DNA of 20,966 bases from an uncultured Lachnospiraceae bacterium. GTDB taxonomy: Bacteria > Bacillota > Clostridia > Lachnospirales > Lachnospiraceae. The notes beneath the pieces were generated by a model that made no database searches, was not told the DNA's origin, and saw only the letters and a list, made by a program, of their open reading frames with translations. Where the stretch lies: the NCBI GenBank assembly GCA_949283905.1, contig CASDUB010000060.1, forward strand, positions 1-20,966. The letters run 5' to 3'. Each line of letters opens with the position of its first letter. Position 1 is the stretch's first letter. A program made the position numbers and the translations under genes. Below, one piece after another: positions 7,277 to 15,800 of this stretch.

Positions 7277-7966
7277 ATGTTTTGTCATAATTGCGGAAAA
7301 CAGGTTAATGACGGCGCGGGATTTTGTCCGTATTGCGGAACAAGATTAAATCAGGCGCCGCAGCAGGGGCAGTACAGGACGCAGCCACAGAACGACTATA
7401 GACAGCAACAGCAGCAGTACAATCAGTATTCACAGATGCCGCCATACGATCATCAGGGCGCGGCAGTTAAACAGGTAAATAAAAAGCTTCCTCTTATCAT
7501 AGGAATCGTTGCTGCTGCGGCAGCGGTTGCGCTTATACTGATATTTGTGGTATTTAAGCCGTTTGGAGGAGGCAGCACAGGGTCGCCTGAAGGAACCCTG
7601 AAAAAGCTTGAAACGGCGTTAAATGAACTGGATGTGGAAGGTATTATCGAGTGCTGTGATTCTGAGATACGTGAGGAGGCCGATAATCTCGGATTATATA
7701 CTACTCAGATAGAACAGGCCAAGTCGTACATCGATATGCTCGGAGCTGATTTTAACTTTACATTTAACGGATATAATTATGAGTATATCGTAGAAGACGG
7801 AGTACAATATTGTACTTGCGATGTTGATATGTCCTACAGAGTTTCGATGCTCGGACAGGAGCAGAGCGGTTCAGATTCAATGACGCTGGTATTTGTAAAT
7901 GAAAACGGACAGTGGCTTTTATCAGGAGATGAATCATTTGAAGAAATGATAGGAGAGCTGTTCTGA
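7277..7966 (+). CDS. Zinc-ribbon, single-pass membrane protein with extracytoplasmic domain
   Basis: Function unknown. The N-terminus is a compact zinc ribbon with two CxxC pairs (C3/C6 and C17/C20). A Gln/Asn/Tyr/Pro-rich linker follows to about residue 65, then one hydrophobic helix (about 73-95) and a soluble domain of roughly 130 residues beginning GSPEGTLKKLETALNELD. That start resembles small NTF2-like or DUF4878-type extracellular domains, but this is only an impression. Predicted topology places the zinc ribbon inside and the C-terminal domain outside. AAAGGAG precedes the ATG, and the 24-base gap suggests transcription with the pyrophosphatase gene. A hairpin terminator follows. Confidence 0.8.
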   Translation: MFCHNCGKQVNDGAGFCPYCGTRLNQAPQQGQYRTQPQNDYRQQQQQYNQYSQMPPYDHQGAAVKQVNKKLPLIIGIVAAAAAVALILIFVVFKPFGGGSTGSPEGTLKKLETALNELDVEGIIECCDSEIREEADNLGLYTTQIEQAKSYIDMLGADFNFTFNGYNYEYIVEDGVQYCTCDVDMSYRVSMLGQEQSGSDSMTLVFVNENGQWLLSGDESFEEMIGELF

Positions 7967-7999
7967 CAGATTAGAAGAAAAACCGAGACATGATTATAA

Positions 8000-8044
8000 A
8001 AAAGGCAGTGCGGAAACGATTCAAATCGTTCCGTACTGCCTTTT
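8000..8044. terminator. Bidirectional intrinsic terminator
   Basis: AAAAGGCAGTGCGGAAACGAT (8000-8020) pairs with 8025-8044 around a TCAA loop, with one bulged A and one G-T wobble. The A-run on one side and T-run on the other let it work in both directions, ending the zinc-ribbon gene on plus and the MFS gene on minus. Confidence 0.88.
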
Positions 8045-8058
8045 GAATTACGCATAAA

Positions 8059-9276
8059 TTACTGTTTTGCCTTTGGTCTTCTGATACCGAAGAATACAAC
8101 GAATCCTACTACAACGAGGATGATCATCATAAAGATCGTGCTCAGATATGAGCCGCTTGCGTCATAAAGCGATGCTGCGATAGTTGAGAAGAATGACGCA
8201 ATGATAAGGTTTGAATTGATAACCGGGAAGTTGATAGGATAATGTTTGCGTCCGAAGAAGTCGCTGATGATAGCTGAGTTCATCGGTGTTACACATCCGT
8301 ATGCAAATCCGCCGACTACGAATCCGATAATGATCAATGCGAAGTTTCCTGTGTTGATCGCTGCGATAAGAAGAAGAGAAGAAATTATAAAGATCGCCAT
8401 GCACAGAAGTAATGTGATCTTGTGTCCTTTCTTATCAAAGAGCGCACCGAAGAAGATACGTCCGATACCGTTGAAGATAGAAATAAGACCTACAACAGTA
8501 GCGATATCTCCCGAAGAAACAGTAGAGCCTACCTGTGTTGCTATTCCGTTTGCCTGAGCTACAAGTACAAGACCTACGCCTGAAAGAACGATTGCCCAGA
8601 TATAGTAACACCAGAATGAAGGTGATTTCATCATCTGGCCTGTTGTTGATTCAGAAGCCGGCTGGCGTGTCGCTTTCTTTGAAACAGCGGCAGGTTTGAA
8701 ATCCTCGCCCGGAGTTACGATAAAGAAACTGCATATAACAAGTACCACAAGAAGCACTACGGCAAAAATCTTAAATGTATTCTGCCACTGATCCGAACCG
8801 TCGGAAGGAGACATTGCAGTATAAACCTTTCCGATGATAAATGAGCTCAGACCAAATCCCATAAGAAGGATTCCCGAGATAAGACCCTGTTTATCAGGGA
8901 ACCATTTTGACATGGTGCTCATTGTCGCATTGTAGGATATTCCTGAAGCAAATCCGCCGATAACACCAAATCCAAGATAGAGATTAATCGGTGAATCGCC
9001 TGTTGTGGAAGCGATCATAAATCCGGCAAATAATAATACGCCCGACGCAATTATAAAGATTCTTGGACTGAATTTTTTCATGATAAATCCTGCGATAAGA
9101 CCGCCTATACAGAATGAAATCATGACAATTGTGAATGTAAGTGAAAGTTCGGTTGAAGACCACGGACGGGATTCGCCTATCGGTCTTGATAATACGGACC
9201 ATGCATAAATAAGGCCGACGAGAAGCATTACGATTACGCCGAATATAGCATAGACCCAACGGTTTAAACCTTTCAT
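8059..9276 (-). CDS. OFA-family MFS transporter (oxalate/formate antiporter-like)
   Basis: Polytopic plasma-membrane carrier of 405 residues with about 12 hydrophobic segments. The opening NRWVYAIFGVIVMLLVGLIYAWSV, with its LIYAWSV element, and the later GISYNATMSTMSKWFPDKQGLISG loop are characteristic of the OFA group, which exchanges or takes up small monocarboxylates and dicarboxylates. A cytoplasmic linker near residues 190-215 separates the two six-helix halves. The ATG has an ideal GGAGG. The gene stands alone between terminators, and no oxalyl-CoA decarboxylase or formyl transferase gene is nearby, so oxalate should not be assumed as substrate. Family assignment is firm; substrate is open. 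Confidence 0.9.
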   Translation of the reverse strand: MKGLNRWVYAIFGVIVMLLVGLIYAWSVLSRPIGESRPWSSTELSLTFTIVMISFCIGGLIAGFIMKKFSPRIFIIASGVLLFAGFMIASTTGDSPINLYLGFGVIGGFASGISYNATMSTMSKWFPDKQGLISGILLMGFGLSSFIIGKVYTAMSPSDGSDQWQNTFKIFAVVLLVVLVICSFFIVTPGEDFKPAAVSKKATRQPASESTTGQMMKSPSFWCYYIWAIVLSGVGLVLVAQANGIATQVGSTVSSGDIATVVGLISIFNGIGRIFFGALFDKKGHKITLLLCMAIFIISSLLLIAAINTGNFALIIIGFVVGGFAYGCVTPMNSAIISDFFGRKHYPINFPVINSNLIIASFFSTIAASLYDASGSYLSTIFMMIILVVVGFVVFFGIRRPKAKQ

Positions 9277-9323
9277 GTTTGCTTTCCTCCATCATTAAAT
9301 TGATTCATTTTAGATATCTTTTA

Positions 9324-9353
9324 ATTATATATTATATAAAATGATATATCCAA
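9324..9353 (-). promoter_or_regulatory. Candidate promoter of the MFS transporter gene
   Basis: On the minus strand TTGGAT (9353-9348) is followed after 18 bases by TATAAT (9329-9324). A second TATAAT overlaps at 9336-9331, but it is too close to the -35. The region is very A/T-rich, so chance matches are likely. Confidence 0.4.
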
Positions 9354-9391
9354 GACATTTTATGCTTTTTGTGTTCAAATATATGAAAAAT

Positions 9392-9424
9392 AAAATGCCG
9401 GTCTTATGAAGAAACCGGCATTTT
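9392..9424 (-). terminator. Intrinsic terminator overlapping the acyltransferase stop codon
   Basis: A perfect 11-bp stem, AAAATGCCGGT with ACCGGCATTTT (arms 9414-9424 and 9392-9402), encloses an 11-base loop. On the minus strand it is followed by TATTTTTC. Its 5' arm lies inside the last codons of the acyltransferase gene and the stop codon sits in the loop, so terminator and coding sequence are merged. Confidence 0.88.
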
Positions 9425-10351
9425 GCATAATTTTCTAAAGAATTTTTGTAATATACGATATACCTGTGATACTGCGACGGCTGCGCATACCATAATAATC
9501 AGCATAAGGATATCGGTCAGGGCGGCGCTGCGCGAGGATCTGTAAAGCGCGGTAACAAGATCGGCGCCGAATATCATCTGCAGAGCATAAAGTTCAAGGC
9601 TCGCTTTTCCGAGAATAGAAAAGATCTTAGAGTCTTTTATATATCCGCTCAAAGCGGCGGCAGATACGGCGACAGGCAGACCGAGCACGAGGAAAAATTC
9701 ATGCAGCGGAAAATTCAGCCTGTGTCTGAATCCGAAGAAATATAAAAGTATGAGTCCGGCGGTTAAAATCAGTAGATTGATAAATAGATTTTTTGCCCGG
9801 TCTGTAATCTCTTTGAAATGTGTTTTAAGCAGATACCCCGCAAGTATGACCGGTATACGGTTTGTAAAAATAAAGATCTTCGTATATCCGAATACATATT
9901 CCAGCAGCAGACTTAAGAGAAACCAGGATATCAGGACTGCGATCGTTTTATATTTCAGATTCCATTTGAGGAAGAGAGGATATAAAAGATACAGCAGTAA
10001 AACTGACGGCAGGAACCACAAAAAAGATCCGCCGCCTTTTTCGAAGAAATCGATAAAAAAAGCTGTTTTAAATAACCGTGAAGCAGACCAGCCGGCGTAT
10101 ATTCCTGCGATAATTACAAAAAAGAAAAAGCGGAAATATATATTTAAAAATCTTTTTCTGAAAAATTCACCGTATCTGATCTCGCGCCCTGCGATAGAAT
10201 ACGCTGAAACCAGGAAGAAAATATCCACGCCGACATAGGCGATCACCATTATGTATTGTTCGGCAGCCGTTTGGCTTATATTTATCCACAGATGATATAT
10301 AAGGATCCATAGGGCTGCGACCATCTGCAAAAAACTTTTGTTGATCTTCAT
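9404..10351 (-). CDS. Membrane-bound acyltransferase (acyltransferase 3 family)
   Basis: Integral membrane protein of 315 residues with about ten hydrophobic segments. The N-terminal FLQMVAALWILIYHLWIN matches the acyltransferase-3 pattern in which a histidine in the first helix (H20 here) is thought to be catalytic. Members O-acetylate or O-acylate cell-surface sugars, peptidoglycan, lipids or exported molecules; the acceptor cannot be told here. It begins two bases after the stop of the lipoprotein gene and has no clear ribosome binding site, so it probably depends on translational coupling. It is the last gene of a cysE-led unit, with the terminator overlapping its end. It is somewhat short for the family but appears whole. 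Confidence 0.85.
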   Translation of the reverse strand: MKINKSFLQMVAALWILIYHLWINISQTAAEQYIMVIAYVGVDIFFLVSAYSIAGREIRYGEFFRKRFLNIYFRFFFFVIIAGIYAGWSASRLFKTAFFIDFFEKGGGSFLWFLPSVLLLYLLYPLFLKWNLKYKTIAVLISWFLLSLLLEYVFGYTKIFIFTNRIPVILAGYLLKTHFKEITDRAKNLFINLLILTAGLILLYFFGFRHRLNFPLHEFFLVLGLPVAVSAAALSGYIKDSKIFSILGKASLELYALQMIFGADLVTALYRSSRSAALTDILMLIIMVCAAVAVSQVYRILQKFFRKLCKMPVSS

Positions 10352-10353
10352 AT

Positions 10354-10842
10354 TTACTCAGAAGGACACATCAGGAAAAATACCATGTTGCCGCGTATGT
10401 AGCTGACTGTTTCGTCTGCTTCCGTGCAGACGTTCCATGCGGGATTGGCCGCTTCTTCAAGCTCTTTTAAAAGAGCTTCGGGATCGTCGCTTTCAAATAC
10501 ATATCCGGTAAAAGGTATGGTGCTTATCATAGCGGAGAAGTTAACGGCTTTTGTGTAGCCGCTGATGTCACCGTCGAATCCCGGAAGGAAACCGTCGGTA
10601 ATTTCCCTTTCCATAAGCTCCGCTTCAAAAATATCGAGATCCATAAGTTCTTTTACCGCTGATTCGGCGTCTGTGGTATCTGAATTAGCGAAGGCGGCGA
10701 GATATTTGCTGCCTATAGTATCGCCGGGCTGAATTGTTTCTGTTGAAGAAGATGAAGTCTCTGAATCGGGCGTTTTAGCGCATGCTGTGATGCTGAAGGC
10801 GAGAATAAATGCGGATATAAATATAAGTGATTTTTTTATCAT
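10354..10842 (-). CDS. Small secreted lipoprotein, function unknown
   Basis: The protein starts MIKKSLIFISAFILAFSITA and continues with Cys21: a lysine-rich n-region, a hydrophobic core and a lipobox (ITAC), so it should be lipid-anchored outside the cell. A Ser/Thr-rich linker follows to about residue 40. The rest is an acidic domain of about 120 residues with no motif I recognise; a short hydrophobic stretch, GNMVFFLMCPSE, ends it. At 162 residues it looks intact. Its ATG overlaps the cysE stop (ATGA), and the acyltransferase begins two bases after its own stop. The close coupling suggests joint expression, but the functional link is unknown. Confidence 0.75.
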   Translation of the reverse strand: MIKKSLIFISAFILAFSITACAKTPDSETSSSSTETIQPGDTIGSKYLAAFANSDTTDAESAVKELMDLDIFEAELMEREITDGFLPGFDGDISGYTKAVNFSAMISTIPFTGYVFESDDPEALLKELEEAANPAWNVCTEADETVSYIRGNMVFFLMCPSE

Positions 10843-11747
10843 ATTGAGTTCCTTTCGCTGAATTGAAGTTCTTGTTGTTTAATACTTACCCGGGTGCCGG
10901 CGGGAATTGATTTTGTAATAAATGCGTTACCGCCTATTATAGAGCCTTTTCCTATGACGGTATCGCCGCCTAAAATCGACGCTCCCGAATATATGGTCAC
11001 ATCGTCTTCTATGGTAGGATGTCTGCGGACGCCTTTTAATTTCTGTCCGCCTTTTGTAGAAAGAGCGCCTAAAGTAACGCCCTGATATATTTTGACATTA
11101 TTTCCTATAATGGTTGTTTCGCCTACGACAATGCCGGTTCCGTGGTCTATAAAAAAGTGCTTTCCTATTGTTGCTCCCGGATGTATGTCTATTCCCGTGA
11201 GGCTGTGGGCATGTTCCGTCATTATACGCGGAATCAGCGGGACGTTAAGCAAAAACAGCTCATGGGCGAGTCTGTTTACGGTGATCGCGTAAAGTCCGGG
11301 ATATGCAAGGATTATCTCTTCGAAATTTTTAGCGGCAGGGTCGCCTTCAAACGCCGCTTCCAAATCTGTTTCGAGATATTCGCGGACTAAAGGTATGCGT
11401 TTCATGAATTCTATCGTGACGTCATAAGCCTTTTCCTCCTGTTCGGCGTATGAAAGGTCACTGACTTTCTCAACAAATTTCCCGACTTTGAGGATCTGCT
11501 GGTGAAGTCTGTATGTGACGTCCTCGATAAGCGTTGCCACATGGTTGATCTGATTATAGCTTTTGTATCTGAGATCTCTGTAATAGCCCGGATAAACTAT
11601 TTTAAGAAGATTTCCGATAATGTTTATGATAACTTCTTTGTTGGGACGCTGATAATCATTGTCCATCATATCGATCTGACGGTTCTTGCCGTAATCGTTC
11701 ATTATGAGTTCGACTAATTGTTTTGCGTCTTCAGGTGTATATGGCAT
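10839..11747 (-). CDS. cysE: Serine O-acetyltransferase
   Basis: Transfers acetyl from acetyl-CoA to L-serine, giving O-acetylserine, the first step of cysteine synthesis. The N-terminal helical region (about 1-180) is followed by a left-handed beta-helix of hexapeptide repeats (about 185-290). The catalytic pair corresponds to D187 in TGIDIHP and H202 in FFIDHGTGIVVGET, and GALSTKGGQ and RRHPTIEDDV are the typical acetyl-CoA-side motifs. At 302 residues it has the longer N-terminal domain seen in several anaerobes. No cysteine synthase gene is adjacent; instead a lipoprotein overlaps its stop codon by four bases. No T-box was found upstream. The ribosome binding site is weak (GTGAG), so the start is fair rather than certain. 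Confidence 0.94.
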   Translation of the reverse strand: MPYTPEDAKQLVELIMNDYGKNRQIDMMDNDYQRPNKEVIINIIGNLLKIVYPGYYRDLRYKSYNQINHVATLIEDVTYRLHQQILKVGKFVEKVSDLSYAEQEEKAYDVTIEFMKRIPLVREYLETDLEAAFEGDPAAKNFEEIILAYPGLYAITVNRLAHELFLLNVPLIPRIMTEHAHSLTGIDIHPGATIGKHFFIDHGTGIVVGETTIIGNNVKIYQGVTLGALSTKGGQKLKGVRRHPTIEDDVTIYSGASILGGDTVIGKGSIIGGNAFITKSIPAGTRVSIKQQELQFSERNSI

Positions 11748-11807
11748 AACTTTCTCACTTTCAAATGTCTGTTAAACTTGGCTGCGTGTCAATATCTTGT
11801 CCACAGC

Positions 11808-11837
11808 ATTATACCAACAAGTATTGAGCAAAAGCAA
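11808..11837 (-). promoter_or_regulatory. Candidate promoter of the cysE operon
   Basis: On the minus strand TTGCTT (11837-11832) is followed after 18 bases by a perfect TATAAT (11813-11808), which is preceded by TGG, an extended -10. The leader to the cysE start would be about 55 bases, too short for a T-box or large riboswitch. Confidence 0.5.
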
Positions 11838-11924
11838 TATAAAGTCATAACGCCTTTACTATAAAAAAAAACTGATGCATAATGATGTAGGTGCGGAAAC
11901 TTATTACAGCATATAGGAGAGAAG

Positions 11925-12782
11925 ATGAATACAAATACAGAATACAGAACAGCAGAGCGGACAGATTTGCCGGATGCCGGAAAAATAAAGGAATATATAG
12001 AGAAATTTTGCGGAGAAAATAATAACAGACCGGATATTCCCGAGATACGGGTATTCGAAGAAACCGGCTCCACTAATGATCTGGCAAAAGAATTTTATAA
12101 AGAAGACAATGGCAAAGAGCTTATAATAATAGCCGGCAGTCAGACAAAGGGAAAGGGAAGACGAGGAAGAAAATTTTACTCTCCCGACAAGACAGGACTG
12201 TACATAAGCTTTCTGCTGCACCCTGAACTTGACCATACAAAATCGATACTTCTGACATGTATGATGGCGGTAGCGGCATGCCGCGCCATAGAACAGGTGA
12301 CAAAAGTCTGCGCCGGCATCAAATGGGTAAATGATATCTTCTGCAATGAAAAAAAGGTCGCCGGCATACTCGCCGAAGGTTCGGCCTCCTTTGAAGACGG
12401 AAAATTTTCATATATCGTTATAGGAACAGGGATAAATCTATTTATGCCGGATGCAGGCTTCCCTGATGAAATCAGGGATACGGCAGGCTCTGTTCTGAAT
12501 ACAGATTTTAACAATGACACAAGGAATGAACTCTATGCGGCTCTCATATACAGGTTTTTTGAGCTTTATAGAAATATAAAAGATCTGTCGTTTAAGGACG
12601 AATATAAGAAAAGGTCTGTCCTTATCGGAAACTATGTGAAAATAAACAATTATTCCGCTGCAAACGAAAATAACTGTGCGAAAGTCATCGATATAGACGA
12701 TGAATGCAGACTTATAGTAAGGTATGACAACGGAAAAACAGAAGCGCTTTCAAGCGGAGAAGTAAGCGTGGTGAAATATTGA
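11925..12782 (+). CDS. birA: Biotin--[acetyl-CoA-carboxylase] ligase, without DNA-binding domain
   Basis: Activates biotin as biotinyl-AMP and attaches it to a lysine of biotin-carrier proteins. The catalytic core begins near residue 38 with FEETGSTNDLAKE; the biotin/AMP loop is KGKGRRGRKF (75-84), KWVNDIF (133-139) is the family signature, and a small C-terminal SH3-like domain ends the 285-residue protein. Only about 35 residues precede the core, too few for the winged helix of BirA repressors, so this is a monofunctional (class I) enzyme. AGGAG stands properly before the ATG. It is divergent from cysE and convergent with carB. No biotin synthesis or carboxylase gene is in the window. Confidence 0.94.
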   Translation: MNTNTEYRTAERTDLPDAGKIKEYIEKFCGENNNRPDIPEIRVFEETGSTNDLAKEFYKEDNGKELIIIAGSQTKGKGRRGRKFYSPDKTGLYISFLLHPELDHTKSILLTCMMAVAACRAIEQVTKVCAGIKWVNDIFCNEKKVAGILAEGSASFEDGKFSYIVIGTGINLFMPDAGFPDEIRDTAGSVLNTDFNNDTRNELYAALIYRFFELYRNIKDLSFKDEYKKRSVLIGNYVKINNYSAANENNCAKVIDIDDECRLIVRYDNGKTEALSSGEVSVVKY

Positions 12783-12785
12783 TAA

Positions 12786-12809
12786 AGCGGCTGCCGTGCG
12801 GCAGCCGCT
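12786..12809. terminator. GC-rich hairpin between convergent birA and carB
   Basis: GCGGCTGCC (12787-12795) pairs perfectly with GGCAGCCGC (12800-12808) around GTGC, extended by an A-T pair. It lies four bases after the birA stop. The T-tract is poor on both strands (TCATTTATTAATTTA on plus), so it is a strong hairpin but a non-ideal intrinsic terminator, plausibly acting in both directions. Confidence 0.6.
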
Positions 12810-12834
12810 CATTTATTAATTTATATTCAGTTGA

Positions 12835-15800
12835 TCATTTGTCTGTAATCTTTGAGTGCAGGCTCTGGAGTGATTCGAAGAATCTGTCCTCTTTAGATTT
12901 TACAGTAATGATACCTTCGGCCGTTGCGAAAGCGGCAGCCATAGTTGTCATATACGGTATCTTTGACTTGATCGCTGCTTTTCTGAGGTAAGAATCGTCG
13001 TTTACACTCTCTTTTCCTGACGGCGTGTTAACGATAATGTCGTATTCGCCGTTTGTGATGGCGTCAAGTAAGTTTGGACGACCCTCATAAAGCTTCTTAA
13101 CTTTGACTGCAGGGATTCCGGCGCCTGTAATGAGATCGTATGTTCTTCCTGTGGCAACGATCTTGAATCCTGCCTCGTTAAATTTCTTGGCAAGATCCAC
13201 AACCTCAGGCTTATCTTTCTCATTTACAGAGATAAGAACAGTTCCCTCTTTCTTAAGAGTAGATCCGACAGCCTCCTGTGATTTCATAAATGCTTCGCCG
13301 TATGTAGGAGCAAGACCTAATACCTCGCCTGTCGAACGCATTTCAGGTCCTAATATAGGATCGACTTCCTGGAACATATTGAACGGGAAGGCGGCTTCTT
13401 TTACTCCGTAATAAGGAATGTGCTTCTCTTTAAGAGCAGGAACAGGAGACGGATTTCCCGTAAGCTCGTTTGTGATAATCTGCGTAGCAAGAGGCACCAT
13501 GCGGATATTGCATACCTTTGATACAAGCGGAACTGTTCGGGATGCTCTCGGGTTTGCCTCAAGCACATATACAGTGCCGTTTTCAATGGCGTACTGCATG
13601 TTCATCAGACCTTCAACGTGCATCTCTTCCGCGATCTTTCGTGTATATTCCTTAATAGTAGCGACGTTTTCAGGAGATATATGGACCGAAGGAATGATGC
13701 AGGCCGAATCTCCCGAGTGAACTCCCGCAAGCTCGATGTGCTCCATAACAGCAGGAACAAACGCGTGAGTGCCGTCGCAGATAGCGTCGGCTTCGCACTC
13801 AAGCGCGTGGTTGAGGAAGCGGTCGATAAGTATCGGTCTGTCAGGCGTAACGCCTACGGCAGCCTTCATATAATCCGCCATAGATTCATCGTCGTATACG
13901 ACTTCCATGCCGCGTCCGCCAAGGACGTAGGAAGGACGAACCATTACAGGGTATCCGATCTTGTTGGCAATTTCGATAGCTTCATCGACTGTCGTAGCCA
14001 TGCCTGCTTCAGGCATAGGAATTCCAAGCTTGTCCATCATCGCGCGGAAGTGATCTCTGTCTTCGGCAAGGTCGATAACCTCAGGAGATGTACCGAGTAT
14101 CTTAACGCCGTTTCTCTTGAGATCAGCCGCAAGGTTGAGCGGTGTCTGTCCGCCGAACTGTGCGATAACTCCGAGAGGTTTCTCTTTCTCATAAATGCTG
14201 AGAACATCTTCAAGAGTGAGGGGCTCAAAATAAAGTTTATCTGATGTATCGTAGTCTGTCGAAACTGTTTCAGGGTTGCAGTTGACGATTATCGTTTCAA
14301 ATCCGAGTTTCTTAAGAGCCTGAGCTGCGTGTACGCAGCAGTAGTCAAACTCGATACCCTGGCCTATACGGTTAGGACCTCCGCCTAAGATCATGATCTT
14401 TTTGTTGTCTGATACAGGGTTCTTGTCTTCGCCGTTGTATGTTGAATAGAAATATGAGCTGTCTAAAGTGCTGCTTACATGTATGCTGTCCCAGTTTTCC
14501 ACAACGCCGATCTCTTTACGTCTGCGGCGGATATCATCCTCCGGAATTTCAAGGATCTGGCTTAAGTATTTATCGGAGAAGCCGTCTTTTTTAGCCTGTG
14601 TGAGAACTTCGTCGGACGGAAGAGAGCCTTTGTGCGAGATGAGGGCTTCCTCTTCATCAACAAGCTCTTTCATAGCCGTAAGGAATTCAGTTTTGATCTT
14701 TGTGATCTCGAATATCTCTTCAGGTGTCGCACCTTTTCTGAGAGCTTCATATATGATGAAATATCTCTCGCTGGAAGGCGTTATAAGTCTGTTCAAAAGT
14801 TCTTCTTTTGAAAGAGTGTCAAAGTTCTTGGCGTGACCCAGACCGTAGCGTCCCGTTTCAAGAGAACGGATGGCTTTCTGGAAAGCTTCCTTGAAGTTTT
14901 TGCCGATGCTCATAACTTCGCCGACAGCTCTCATCTGAGTTCCGAGCTTATCTTCAACGCCTTTGAATTTTTCAAATGCCCAGCGCGCAAATTTGATTAC
15001 GACATAATCGCCGTCCGGTACATATTTGTCAAGAGTGCCGTATTTGCCGCATTCGATATCTTTAAGAGTAAGACCGCAGGCAAGCATTGCCGATACGAGG
15101 GCGATAGGAAATCCCGTAGCTTTTGATGCGAGGGCAGATGATCTTGATGTACGCGGATTGATCTCGATAACAACGATTCTGTCTGAAACAGGGTCATGAG
15201 CGAACTGTACGTTTGTTCCGCCGATAACCTGTACTTTGTCAACTATCTTATAAGCCTGCTCCTGAAGTCTTGCCTGTACTTCTTTTGAAATAGTCAGCAT
15301 CGGAGCTGCACAGAACGAATCACCCGTATGAACGCCAAGCGGATCGATGTTTTCTATGAAACATACGGTGATCATGTTGCCCTCGGAGTCGCGGACAACC
15401 TCAAGTTCGAGCTCTTCCCAGCCGAGGATCGATTCTTCTACGAGAACCTGGCCTACGAGGCTGGCCTGAAGACCGCGCTCCATAACTGTTTTGAGCTCTT
15501 CTTTATTGTAAACAAGACCGCCGCCGGCGCCGCCCATTGTATAGGCAGGACGAAGAACGACAGGATATCCGAGTCTTGAAGCGATCTCGAGACCTTCTTC
15601 TACCGAATAGGCAACTTCGCTTCTTGCCATTTCGATTCCGAGGCTGTCCATTGTTTTCTTAAATTCGATACGGTCTTCGCCTCGTTCAATGGCGTCAACC
15701 TGAACACCGATAACTTCTACATTGTATTTATCAAGAATGCCCGCCTTATAAAGTTCCGAGCAAAGATTAAGTCCTGACTGACCTCCGAGGTTCGGAAGGA

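Noticed and set aside
11748..11924. T-box or other cysteine-responsive leader before cysE
   Set aside because: The leader from the inferred promoter is about 55 bases, with no T-box motif or terminator hairpin.
13618..14244. 208-codon plus-strand open frame opposite carB
   Set aside because: Lies wholly inside the conserved carB coding region, has no ribosome binding site of note and a His/Arg/Val-rich composition typical of antisense frames.
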